DNA of 14,203 nucleotides from an uncultured Clostridia bacterium (GTDB lineage Bacteria > Bacillota > Clostridia > Oscillospirales > Acutalibacteraceae), in assembly GCA_946006915.1 (NCBI GenBank), contig CAMFZK010000012.1:1-14203 (forward strand), given 5' to 3'. A program made the position numbers and the translations under genes. This document shows positions 1 to 5,835 of the stretch, one piece after another. Position 1 is the first letter of the stretch. The number at the start of each line of letters is the position of its first letter. The notes beneath the pieces were generated by a model, which was given only the letters and a program-made list of their open reading frames with translations, ran no database searches and had not been told where the DNA came from.

Positions 1-285
1 TTTAATATTACCGACCCCGATTTTAAATCTTACGGTCAAACGGTCATTGACAAACTGTGCGAATTTGTAAAGGATAAACCGCAGTACAAAATTGCTGACG
101 ATAACAGGGAGGGTGTGCGTGTTTCCACCGAAAACGGTTGGTTCTTGCTCCGTCTTTCGGTTCACGACCCGGTTATGCCTATGAACTTCGAAAGCAATGT
201 TAAAGGCGGTATACAAAAGGATATTGAGGGTATTAAAGACTTCTTTAAACAGTTTGAAAAAATCAACTACGATTTGTTAGGATAA
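1..285 (+). CDS. Phosphomannomutase/phosphoglucomutase, C-terminal fragment
   Basis: This frame is open from the first base and ends in TAA, giving the last 94 residues of a protein whose start lies outside the window. The fragment reads like the C-terminal domain IV of alpha-D-phosphohexomutases. It has an EGVRV motif near residue 40, then GWFLLRLSVHDPVMPMNFES, which resembles the HDP-type ending of clostridial phosphomannomutase/phosphoglucomutase proteins. In that family, domain IV grips the phosphate of the hexose phosphate while it is isomerised between the 1- and 6-positions, feeding glycogen and surface-polysaccharide precursors in the cytoplasm. A hairpin terminator follows directly. 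The family assignment rests on this short tail, so the substrate (mannose or glucose) cannot be stated and no symbol is given. No frame damage is seen in the visible part. Confidence 0.72.
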   Translation, partial: FNITDPDFKSYGQTVIDKLCEFVKDKPQYKIADDNREGVRVSTENGWFLLRLSVHDPVMPMNFESNVKGGIQKDIEGIKDFFKQFEKINYDLLG

Positions 286-288
286 ATT

Positions 289-330
289 TAAAAGAGAGCC
301 GAAATTTTTAAATTTTGACTCTCTTTTTTG
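289..330. terminator. Bidirectional terminator between the mutase and the Cys-rich gene
   Basis: AAAGAGAG (291-298) pairs with CTCTCTTT (319-326) around an AT-rich loop. A T-run follows on the + strand and an A-run precedes it, which gives a U-tract on the opposite strand as well. It lies between two convergent genes and can serve both. Confidence 0.75.
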
Positions 331-334
331 TTTT

Positions 335-1168
335 TTATTCGTCGTCTTCTTCCGGTTCTTCACAACTGCAGGTAGGTCCGTTTTCGGTCTTGCAAGGTCT
401 TGGAGGGAAGAAATCGTCAATAGGAAATTCAATTTTGCTAAATGTGTCGCAGGGTTGGTCGGTAGAGTTTCTGCAGGTCTTTTTCGGTACGCAAAAATCG
501 TAAACCGGAATAAGCATTTGCACATTTCTTATTAACTGAACTACCGTAAATAAGCCAATGGTGGCGTAAATTGTGGGGGTGCCGTTTTGTAAATCGGTTA
601 CTACATTTCCGCCTATTGCCTCGCTGACAGTTTTGGGAACACAACAAGCGTTTTCGTAACAGTCCCTAATTTCGCAAATTTTTGCCGAAAGCGGCACGGG
701 GTCTACCGTTTGAACAACGCATTTGGGGTTGTTGTTGCCTCTGATTGTTGCATTTTCGCCCTCGCAAACCGAATCAAGCGAACTTGAAAAAGTTTTTACG
801 CAACCGTCACTGCCGTAAAGTATAACCTTTTTGCTGAATGTGGCAATACCGTTTATAATTTTCGGGCAAGAGTGGGAAGAAGTGTATAAATCGAACGAAA
901 GAAGAAAGAAGAAGTTAAGGTCGCAAGAGTAGAACCCCTTGTTAAAATTAACCGGTTCAACATCAATAAATACATTAAGTACTTCGGCACTGCGTAATCT
1001 TACGCTTTTAGCGTGGTTAATAAGCGCTTGGGTTTCGGGAAGAAAAAAGCAACGTAAATCTTCCAAGCAGTCTTTGGCACAGCAAGAATCGTATACTCTG
1101 CCGGCATCAATGCAAACTGCGTCGGTTGCTTTGGAATCGGTCGGGAAACCGTTTCGTAAATCTGCCAT
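335..1168 (-). CDS. Conserved clostridial cysteine-rich protein of unknown function
   Basis: The protein has 277 residues with 20 cysteines (about 7 percent), far more than its neighbours. Cysteines include C19, a C29-C30 pair, C34, C40, a second CC pair in the middle (ENACC), and a tail with C259, C267 and C269 ending in the acidic EEPEEDDE. I see no signal peptide and no clear membrane segment, although two stretches (around NFFFLLSF and ATIGLFTVVQLI) are hydrophobic. Segments such as VYDSC-KDCLEDLR, FNKGFYSCDL, KKVILYG and the FCVPKKTC region resemble a family I recall as widespread in clostridial genomes and never functionally described; that is memory, not a search. The ATG has a perfect AAGGAGG-type Shine-Dalgarno site 7 nt upstream (complement of 1175-1182). 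It stands alone, divergent from azlC and convergent with the mutase. A spore-associated or disulfide/metal-binding role is a guess based on cysteine content and host type. Confidence 0.85.
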   Translation of the reverse strand: MADLRNGFPTDSKATDAVCIDAGRVYDSCCAKDCLEDLRCFFLPETQALINHAKSVRLRSAEVLNVFIDVEPVNFNKGFYSCDLNFFFLLSFDLYTSSHSCPKIINGIATFSKKVILYGSDGCVKTFSSSLDSVCEGENATIRGNNNPKCVVQTVDPVPLSAKICEIRDCYENACCVPKTVSEAIGGNVVTDLQNGTPTIYATIGLFTVVQLIRNVQMLIPVYDFCVPKKTCRNSTDQPCDTFSKIEFPIDDFFPPRPCKTENGPTCSCEEPEEDDE

Positions 1169-1216
1169 AAATTTGCCTCCTTAAAAATTTCAAGCCGTAT
1201 GCTTTCGACTTCAATA

Positions 1217-1244
1217 TCATATTATGTAGGGTTTTTAAAGTTGT
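1217..1244 (-). promoter_or_regulatory. Possible sporulation-sigma promoter of the Cys-rich gene (weak)
   Basis: Read on the minus strand, CAC is followed after 16 nt by CATAATATGA (1226 down to 1217), about 50 nt before the start codon. This loosely resembles sigma-K promoters (AC, about 16 nt, CATAnnnTA), with the last positions imperfect. I could not find a convincing sigma-A -35/-10 pair in the same gap. This is suggestive only. Confidence 0.22.
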
Positions 1245-1257
1245 GAGAATTAAAATA

Positions 1258-1286
1258 TTGACTTAAAGCGGCAAAAATTGTAGAAT
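1258..1286 (+). promoter_or_regulatory. Sigma-A promoter of azlC-azlD-pdxK
   Basis: TTGACT (1258-1263), a 17-nt spacer, then TAGAAT (1281-1286). Transcription would begin near 1293, which leaves a leader of only about 11 nt before the preferred TTG start of azlC. Confidence 0.75.
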
Positions 1287-1303
1287 AGTGCAAGGTGATA
1301 ATT

Positions 1304-2017
1304 TTGGAAAATAAAAAATGGTATAAAAAAGGACTGCGCGACGGCATACCTATAGGGCTCGGTTACTTTGCGGTATCATTTACTTTGGGCATTGTAGCAA
1401 AAAAGGCGGGGTTGACCGCTTTTCAAACCTTTTTGGCAACCGCCCTTACAAACGCATCTGCGGGCGGGTATGCAGGTTTTACCGCTATTGCCGAACATTC
1501 TACTTATATTGATGTTGCCCTTACTATGCTAATAGTAAACGCAAGATATTTGCTTATGTCGGCGGCGTTAAGCCAAAAATTAGCGCCAAATACACCGCTT
1601 CGTCACAGGGCACTTGTAGCGTTTGACGTTACGGACGAAATTTTCGGTATTTCGGTTGCGGTTGAGGGAACACTTAACCCCTATTACAACTACGGCGCTA
1701 TGACCGTGGCAATTCCGGGTTGGAGTTTGGGTGCGGCATTAGGTGTGCTTTCGGGTAATATTTTGCCTAATAACCTTGTAAGCGCTTTAGGCGTCGGTCT
1801 TTACGGAATGTTTTTGGCTATTGTAATTCCCCCTGCAAGGAAAAGTAAAATTATTGCAAGTATAGTTATTATTTCAATGGTTTTAAGTTTTGCTTTAACA
1901 AAAATACCGCTTTTAAACGGTATGTCTTCGGGGTTAAGGGTTATTGTTTTAACTGTGGTAATTGCTCTTGCGGCGGCAATTTTGTTCCCTCAAAAGGAGG
2001 ATGAAAATGCAAAATAA
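1304..2017 (+). CDS. azlC: AzlC family branched-chain amino acid exporter, large subunit
   Basis: A polytopic inner-membrane protein of about 237 residues. Its N-terminus GLRDGIPIGLGYFAVSFTLGI and the following NASAGGYAGF and NARYLLMSAALSQK segments are typical of AzlC (LIV-E exporter family). With the small partner AzlD it exports branched-chain amino acids or analogues such as azaleucine. About seven to eight hydrophobic segments are visible, and the length matches the family (about 230-250). Start choice: the longest frame begins at GTG 1295, but AAGGTGAT (1292-1299) is a good Shine-Dalgarno sequence 4 nt before TTG 1304, while GTG 1295 lies inside that site and almost on the predicted transcription start; I therefore prefer TTG 1304. 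The gene overlaps azlD by 11 nt, which suggests translational coupling. Confidence 0.9.
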   Translation: MENKKWYKKGLRDGIPIGLGYFAVSFTLGIVAKKAGLTAFQTFLATALTNASAGGYAGFTAIAEHSTYIDVALTMLIVNARYLLMSAALSQKLAPNTPLRHRALVAFDVTDEIFGISVAVEGTLNPYYNYGAMTVAIPGWSLGAALGVLSGNILPNNLVSALGVGLYGMFLAIVIPPARKSKIIASIVIISMVLSFALTKIPLLNGMSSGLRVIVLTVVIALAAAILFPQKEDENAK

Positions 2018-2315
2018 TGTTTATATTTACATAGCCGTTATGGCAGCGGTAACCTTTTTAATAAGGGTTTTACCGCTAACGCTTATCCGCAAAAAAATCA
2101 CTAATGTTACACTGCGCTCTTTCCTTTACTATGTGCCTTACGTAACACTTTCGGTTATGACCTTTCCCGCAATTATAGAGGCAACAAATAGCGTTTGGTC
2201 GGGTGTTGCGGCACTTGTTACGGGTGTTTTATTGGCATATTTCGGGGTATCGCTTTTCGGGGTTGCGGTATCGGCGTGTGCAGTTGTGTTTTTAATCGAA
2301 CTTATAATACTTTAA
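2007..2315 (+). CDS. azlD: AzlD family branched-chain amino acid exporter, small subunit
   Basis: A protein of about 102 residues with three to four hydrophobic segments. The N-terminal AAVTFLIRVLPL signature, a short basic loop (RKKI) and the YYVPYVTLSVMTFPAI segment are characteristic of AzlD (PF05437-type). It forms the exporter with AzlC in the cytoplasmic membrane. AAAAGGAGG (1992-2000) sits 6 nt before ATG 2007, so this start is preferred over ATG 2001 or more upstream codons in the azlC coding region. Its stop lies only 10 nt before pdxK, and the pdxK ribosome binding site overlaps the azlD stop codon. Confidence 0.9.
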   Translation: MQNNVYIYIAVMAAVTFLIRVLPLTLIRKKITNVTLRSFLYYVPYVTLSVMTFPAIIEATNSVWSGVAALVTGVLLAYFGVSLFGVAVSACAVVFLIELIIL

Positions 2316-2325
2316 AGGTGGTACA

Positions 2326-3147
2326 ATGAAAAAAATATTAACAATCCAAGATTTTTCTTGTGTCGGCAAATGTTCGCTAACCGTGGCAATTCCGATTGTT
2401 TCGGCATTCGGAATAGAGTGTTGCGCTTTGCCCACGGCTTTGCTTTCCACACATACACAGTTTAAAAATTGGACCTTTACCAATTTGTGCGGTCAAATAG
2501 AACCTATAAAACGTGCTTGGGAAAAGGAAAACATTAAATTCCAAGGTATTTATACCGGTTATTTAGGCGGTATAGATATAATAGAAAGCGTAAAGGAAAT
2601 TATTAAAAAGTTTAATGACGGCGGAATAGTTATGGTAGACCCCGCAATGGGGGACGACGGCGAACTTTACGCTAATTTTGATATGGAATATGTCTCTGCC
2701 AACAAAGCGCTTTGTGCCTTGGCGGATGTTATAACCCCCAACATTACCGAAGCGGCGTTTATGCTGGGAATGGATTATAAGCAAGAGTACGGCAGTGAAT
2801 ATCTTTTGGAAATGTGCCAAAAACTTCGGCAAAACGGTGCAAAAAATGTTGTAATAACGGGTGTTCGTAAAGGCAAAACACAGGTTGGCGTTTTTTGTTC
2901 TCTGCAAAGCGGGGAAGTTTTCGAATATTATACCGAAAGGGAACAGAATGACTTTCACGGTACGGGGGATGTTTTTGCATCTGTCTTTTACGGCGGATTG
3001 GCTAGCGGAAAACCCTTAAAACAGGCGGTAAAATTCGCTTGCGATTATACCAAAAAATCCATAACCGCGACATTGGCAGAACCCAATTATTCCGACTATG
3101 GAGTATATTTTGAAAAATGTATTAAAGATATTACAAATTTTGCATAA
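2326..3147 (+). CDS. pdxK: Pyridoxal/pyridoxamine kinase (ribokinase family)
   Basis: A cytoplasmic kinase of 273 residues that phosphorylates pyridoxal, pyridoxamine or pyridoxine to give PLP-series vitamers (B6 salvage). Visible family features: IQDFSCVGKCSL at the N-terminus (substrate site of PdxK/PdxY proteins), ALPTALLSTHTQF, VMVDPAMGDDGELY (102-115), TPNITEA (137-143) and the anion-hole/catalytic motif HGTGD at 211-215, with D215 as the probable catalytic base. The length equals that of typical pyridoxamine kinases. The start has AAAGGTGG 4 nt upstream. It is the last gene of the azlC-azlD-pdxK unit and ends just before a strong hairpin. PdxK, PdxY and bifunctional ThiD-type enzymes are hard to separate by eye; the overall pattern favours B6 kinase over HMP kinase. 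Confidence 0.88.
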   Translation: MKKILTIQDFSCVGKCSLTVAIPIVSAFGIECCALPTALLSTHTQFKNWTFTNLCGQIEPIKRAWEKENIKFQGIYTGYLGGIDIIESVKEIIKKFNDGGIVMVDPAMGDDGELYANFDMEYVSANKALCALADVITPNITEAAFMLGMDYKQEYGSEYLLEMCQKLRQNGAKNVVITGVRKGKTQVGVFCSLQSGEVFEYYTEREQNDFHGTGDVFASVFYGGLASGKPLKQAVKFACDYTKKSITATLAEPNYSDYGVYFEKCIKDITNFA

Positions 3148-3148
3148 A

Positions 3149-3188
3149 AAACTCGGCAAAAGCAATAACGCTTTTGCCGAGTTTGTGT
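3149..3188. terminator. Bidirectional terminator between pdxK and the ECF gene
   Basis: A perfect 15-bp stem (3149-3163 with 3170-3184) with a 6-nt loop. On the minus strand it is followed by a run of six T, an ideal terminator for the leftward ECF operon. On the plus strand the T-run is interrupted (TTTGTGTTC), so it should act less efficiently for pdxK. Confidence 0.88.
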
Positions 3189-3197
3189 TCTTATGTA

Positions 3198-3782
3198 TTA
3201 CTTTTTAGCGAAGTTTAAAACCCTGATAATTACGGGGGTTAAAACAATGTTTACTATAAGTTCAACTAAAAAGTTGCCGCCGGCAAGGCCTAAAAACATA
3301 TATTCTACCGTGTTGGTAAAACCTAAAGAAGCGCCCCAAGAAGCAACTGTTTGGAAGAAGAACAATACACATCCCAAAAGGAAAACTCCGGTATTGACAA
3401 CGGGGCAAACGACTGCGGCAGCCATTACCGCTAAATACTGATTGCGTTTTTTAAGCAGGTTGTAAACAAGTCCTGCCGCTAATCCGCAAAGAGTACCCTT
3501 TAAAAGAACCGTTACAATAGTACCCGGAAAGTTTACGGCAATAAAACTTGCGGCATCTCCGCTTGCAAGTACCGCTACGCCGAATATAAACCCTAACCAC
3601 GTTCCCACTTTAGTTCCGCAGGTTGCCGCACCGATAATAATAGGTACTAATACCAGCGAAATTGAGAACATACCAAAGCGTATGAACGAGCCGAGCAGTT
3701 GCAAAACGATTACCATAGCCGTTAGAATGGCGCCGAATACAAGTACTCTTGTTTGTTGTTTTCTGTCCTGTGTTTTTTTCAT
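3198..3782 (-). CDS. ECF transporter S component, possibly for pantothenate
   Basis: A small, strongly hydrophobic protein of 194 residues with about six membrane segments and a short basic N-terminus (MKKTQDRKQQTRV). The opening GAILTAMVIVLQLLG followed by SISLVLVPIIIGAA is the usual look of substrate-binding S components of energy-coupling-factor vitamin transporters, which work with a shared EcfA-EcfA'-EcfT module not present here. Start: GGAGG (complement of 3790-3794) lies 7 nt before ATG 3782; the upstream ATG 3806 has no comparable site. It follows coaX on the same strand after 71 nt. Because coaX phosphorylates pantothenate, a PanT-like role in pantothenate uptake is the natural inference. 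Other vitamins, including pyridoxine (pdxK is the convergent neighbour), cannot be excluded. Confidence 0.82.
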   Translation of the reverse strand: MKKTQDRKQQTRVLVFGAILTAMVIVLQLLGSFIRFGMFSISLVLVPIIIGAATCGTKVGTWLGFIFGVAVLASGDAASFIAVNFPGTIVTVLLKGTLCGLAAGLVYNLLKKRNQYLAVMAAAVVCPVVNTGVFLLGCVLFFFQTVASWGASLGFTNTVEYMFLGLAGGNFLVELIVNIVLTPVIIRVLNFAKK

Positions 3783-3853
3783 AAAATTACCTCCGATACT
3801 GCCCATAAAAGGTGCAGTTCATAAATTTATGTAAAACCCATATTTGGGAATTA

Positions 3854-4618
3854 CTAACGGTTTTTTTCGTAAATTACACGAAGACCTTCAAGTAAAAGAT
3901 TTTCATTATATATAATATTTGTTTTACAGTGGGAAATAACCTCTTTAGAAAGTCCGCCCGTTGCAAGAATGGTGGGTGTTTCGCCCAGTTCGGCGGTTAT
4001 TTTTTCTAAAAGTCCGTCTATCATAGAAGCGGTGCCGTAAACAAGACCCGACTGCATAGACTCGGTTGTGTTAGTGCCTATAACCGATTTAGGTGCTTCT
4101 ATGGGAATGGCGGGAAGTTGTGCGGTGTTTTCGGTCAATGCTTTTAAAGTAAGCCGAACGCCTGCGGCAATAACACCACCTAAAAACGCACCGTTCCTGT
4201 CAAGCACGCTTACGGTAGATGCCGTGCCCATATCAATAATAACACAGGGCATTTTGTAAGCGTCAATAGCACCTACTGCACCGGCAACTAAATCTGCCCC
4301 TAACTGTGCGGGATTATCAATTTTAATATTAAGTCCCGTTTTAACACCCGGCCCTAAAGTAAGGGGAACAATTTGGCAAAGTTTAGAAACCGCACGGCTT
4401 ATGCTTTTGCCCACGGTAGGCACAACCGAAGAAATAATACAATCCTCTATATCATCGGTTTCAATACCGTAAAGGGATAATAACTGCTTAATCTCAATTG
4501 CGTACTGGTCGTCGGTCTTGCGGGTATCGGTAGCAAGACGGGCGGTAAATTCAAGAATACTTGAATTATAAGCACCCAAAGTAATATTTGTGTTTCCTAT
4601 ATCAACAGCAAGTAACAT
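3854..4618 (-). CDS. coaX: Type III pantothenate kinase
   Basis: CoaX catalyses ATP-dependent phosphorylation of pantothenate, the first step of coenzyme A synthesis. The 254 residues match the family length. Visible ASKHA-fold motifs: DIGNTN at residues 6-11 (phosphate 1), TLGPGVKTGL and NPAQLGADLVAGAVGA in the middle, DMGTAST (phosphate 2 region) followed by GGVIAAGV, and ATGGLS near the C-terminus (adenosine region). Start: the frame could begin at 4639, but GAAAGGG (complement of 4628-4634) is spaced 9 nt from ATG 4618 and the protein then begins MLLAVDIGNTN, the normal CoaX N-terminus. It leads a two-gene unit with the ECF S component and is divergent from rpsF. Type III enzymes are not feedback-inhibited by CoA, which is known of the family. 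Confidence 0.95.
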   Translation of the reverse strand: MLLAVDIGNTNITLGAYNSSILEFTARLATDTRKTDDQYAIEIKQLLSLYGIETDDIEDCIISSVVPTVGKSISRAVSKLCQIVPLTLGPGVKTGLNIKIDNPAQLGADLVAGAVGAIDAYKMPCVIIDMGTASTVSVLDRNGAFLGGVIAAGVRLTLKALTENTAQLPAIPIEAPKSVIGTNTTESMQSGLVYGTASMIDGLLEKITAELGETPTILATGGLSKEVISHCKTNIIYNENLLLEGLRVIYEKNR

Positions 4619-4639
4619 ATTATCAACCCTTTCATACAT

Positions 4640-4667
4640 ATTATATTTATTTTTATAATAAAATCAA
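4640..4667 (-). promoter_or_regulatory. Sigma-A promoter of coaX
   Basis: On the minus strand TTGATT (4667-4662) is separated by 16 nt from a perfect TATAAT (4645-4640). The predicted start of transcription is near 4633, which again gives a very short leader (about 15 nt) that begins close to the Shine-Dalgarno sequence. Confidence 0.65.
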
Positions 4668-4675
4668 TAATTTTA

Positions 4676-4704
4676 TTGACAAAAATGTAAAATGTTGTTA
4701 TAAT
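4676..4704 (+). promoter_or_regulatory. Consensus sigma-A promoter of rpsF-ssb-rpsR
   Basis: TTGACA (4676-4681), a 17-nt spacer and TATAAT (4699-4704): a full match to the housekeeping consensus, as expected for a ribosomal-protein operon. The start of transcription should be near 4711. Confidence 0.92.
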
Positions 4705-4710
4705 ACTTTA

Positions 4711-4795
4711 GTGCTAAATGGGGCGGTATGTTCCATTGGCTCCTTGCTCCGTGAAAATCACGGGGCCAAAAGTCCAGAAGGAGGTGCAAAAGTAA
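4711..4795 (+). promoter_or_regulatory. S6:S18-type autoregulatory mRNA leader
   Basis: The 85-nt leader of rpsF contains a hairpin: CCGTGA (4749-4754), loop AAA, TCACGG (4758-4763). A lower stem TTGGC (4736-4740) pairs with GCCAA (4765-4769), and a 5'-side internal loop TCCTTGCT (4741-4748) sits opposite a single G. This stem / asymmetric CC-containing bulge / stem layout upstream of rpsF matches my memory of the S6:S18 leader, where the S6-S18 heterodimer binds the mRNA and represses its own operon by imitating its 16S rRNA site. A long Shine-Dalgarno sequence AAGGAGGTG (4778-4786) follows only 9 nt after the lower stem. The pairing is read directly; the protein ligand is inference from position and shape. 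Confidence 0.72.
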
Positions 4796-5077
4796 ATGAC
4801 CAATAAGTATGAGGCAGCTATGGTTTTCTCCGTAGCAAACGGTGAAGAAGCAACACAGGGCTTAAAAGAAAAATTCAACGACCTTATTGCTAAAAACGGT
4901 ACCATTGAAAATGTTGATGATTGGGGCAAGCGCCGTCTTGCATACCTCATTAACGACGAAGCAGAGGGTTACTACGTTTTCTTTAACTTTGAAAGCGAAG
5001 CAAACTTCCCCGCAGAATTAGAGCGTATTGCAAAAATTACTGACGGTGTTCTTCGTACAATGATTATCAAAAAGTAA
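4796..5077 (+). CDS. rpsF: Small ribosomal subunit protein bS6
   Basis: A 93-residue protein with the S6 fold signature: NKYEAAMVF near the start, the WGKRRLAY segment (about 43-50) and EGYYVFFNFE (about 57-66), then a helix and the LRTMIIKK end. S6 pairs with S18 in the platform of the 30S subunit. The ATG has the long AAGGAGGTG site 9 nt upstream. It is the first gene of the classical rpsF-ssb-rpsR operon, behind the structured leader described separately, and is therefore probably autoregulated by S6:S18. Confidence 0.97.
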   Translation: MTNKYEAAMVFSVANGEEATQGLKEKFNDLIAKNGTIENVDDWGKRRLAYLINDEAEGYYVFFNFESEANFPAELERIAKITDGVLRTMIIKK

Positions 5078-5092
5078 TTGGAGGAAACAGTA

Positions 5093-5506
5093 ATGTTTAA
5101 TTTAGTTGTTTTAACAGGCCGCTTAACCGCAGACCCTGAACTTAAAACTACTCAAAGCGGTATTTCAGTTACCAGTTTTTCAATTGCTGTTGACCGTCGT
5201 TACCGTTCCGGTGAGGACCGCCAAACCGATTTTATTAACATTGTGGCTTGGCGTCAAACTGCGGAATTTGTAACAAAGTATTTCAAAAAAGGCAGTCTTA
5301 TCGGTATTGAAGGTTCAATTCAAACCAGAAAATATCAAGATAAGGACGGCAATAACCGCACCGTGTTTGAGGTTGTTGCAAACAATGTGCAATTTGTTGA
5401 ATCCAAAAGGGATTCCGCACCGTCAAGCGAGCCAGCTTCGTTCAGTAATGCCGGTGTGGACGATTTTGCCGAAATCGGCGATGTTGATGACGATTTGCCA
5501 TTCTGA
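5093..5506 (+). CDS. ssb: Single-stranded DNA-binding protein
   Basis: A 137-residue protein with an N-terminal OB fold (about 1-105): MFNLVVLTGRLTADPELK, SFSIAVDRRY, DFINIVAWRQTAEFV, and GSLIGIEGSIQTRKY. These are standard SSB motifs. A short flexible linker follows and then the acidic C-terminal tip DVDDDLPF, which recruits repair and replication partners, RecO among them. It works as a tetramer coating single-stranded DNA. Start: GGAGG (5080-5084) lies 8 nt before ATG 5093. A TTG at 5078 is in frame but lacks a site and would prepend MEETV. It sits between rpsF and rpsR, 15 nt after the former. Confidence 0.97.
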   Translation: MFNLVVLTGRLTADPELKTTQSGISVTSFSIAVDRRYRSGEDRQTDFINIVAWRQTAEFVTKYFKKGSLIGIEGSIQTRKYQDKDGNNRTVFEVVANNVQFVESKRDSAPSSEPASFSNAGVDDFAEIGDVDDDLPF

Positions 5507-5542
5507 TTTTTCTGTTAAATTTATTGTGAGGAGGGCTTTATG

Positions 5543-5785
5543 ATGGAAGAAAGAAACGAAAGACCTATGCACAGAAAACCCCGTAAAAAGGTTTGCCATT
5601 TCTGTGTTGACCGTGTTGAAGCCATTGATTATAAGGATGTAGCACGTCTCCGCAAGTTCATTTCCGAACGTGCAAAGATTTTACCCCGCCGTGCAACCGG
5701 CACTTGCGCTGCTCATCAGCGTGAATTAACCACCGCTATTAAGCGTGCACGTCAAATTGCATTACTTCCTTATGTTAATGACTGA
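5543..5785 (+). CDS. rpsR: Small ribosomal subunit protein bS18, cysteine-containing form
   Basis: An 80-residue protein with the S18 core: VEAIDYKDVARLRKFISERAKILPRRATGTCAAHQRELTTAIKRARQIALLPY (quoted here as separate motifs IDYKDVARL, RKFISERAKI, LPRRATGT and IKRARQIALLPY). It carries CHFC near the N-terminus and a CAAH motif after TGT, which together form the putative zinc site of C+ S18 variants; E. coli S18 lacks this set. GAGGAGGG (5528-5535) is 7 nt before ATG 5543 and 4 nt before ATG 5540, so 5543 is slightly preferred. It is the last gene of the operon and is followed by a terminator. Confidence 0.96.
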   Translation: MEERNERPMHRKPRKKVCHFCVDRVEAIDYKDVARLRKFISERAKILPRRATGTCAAHQRELTTAIKRARQIALLPYVND

Positions 5786-5799
5786 TTTGTAAAAAATTT

Positions 5800-5829
5800 A
5801 AGACCGTCCGTTTTTGCGGGCGGTCTTTT
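5800..5829. terminator. Bidirectional terminator after rpsR
   Basis: AAGACCGTCCG (5800-5810) pairs with CGGGCGGTCTT (5817-5827) over 11 bp, including one G:U pair, with loop TTTTTG and a following T-run. A-rich sequence on the 5' side also gives a U-tract for the opposing gene that ends at 5836. Confidence 0.88.
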
Positions 5830-5835
5830 GTTATC

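Noticed and set aside
2563..2980. Minus-strand reading frames opposite pdxK
   Set aside because: They lie wholly inside a clear kinase gene, have no family motifs or ribosome binding sites, and result from the base composition of the real gene.
3837..3848. Palindrome CCCATATTTGGG between coaX and the ECF gene
   Set aside because: Only four base pairs would form a stem and no T-run follows; too short to call a terminator or operator.
4705..4795. T-box or metabolite riboswitch in the rpsF leader
   Set aside because: No T-box sequence, no terminator hairpin with T-run before rpsF, and the shape and position fit an S6:S18 protein-binding leader better.
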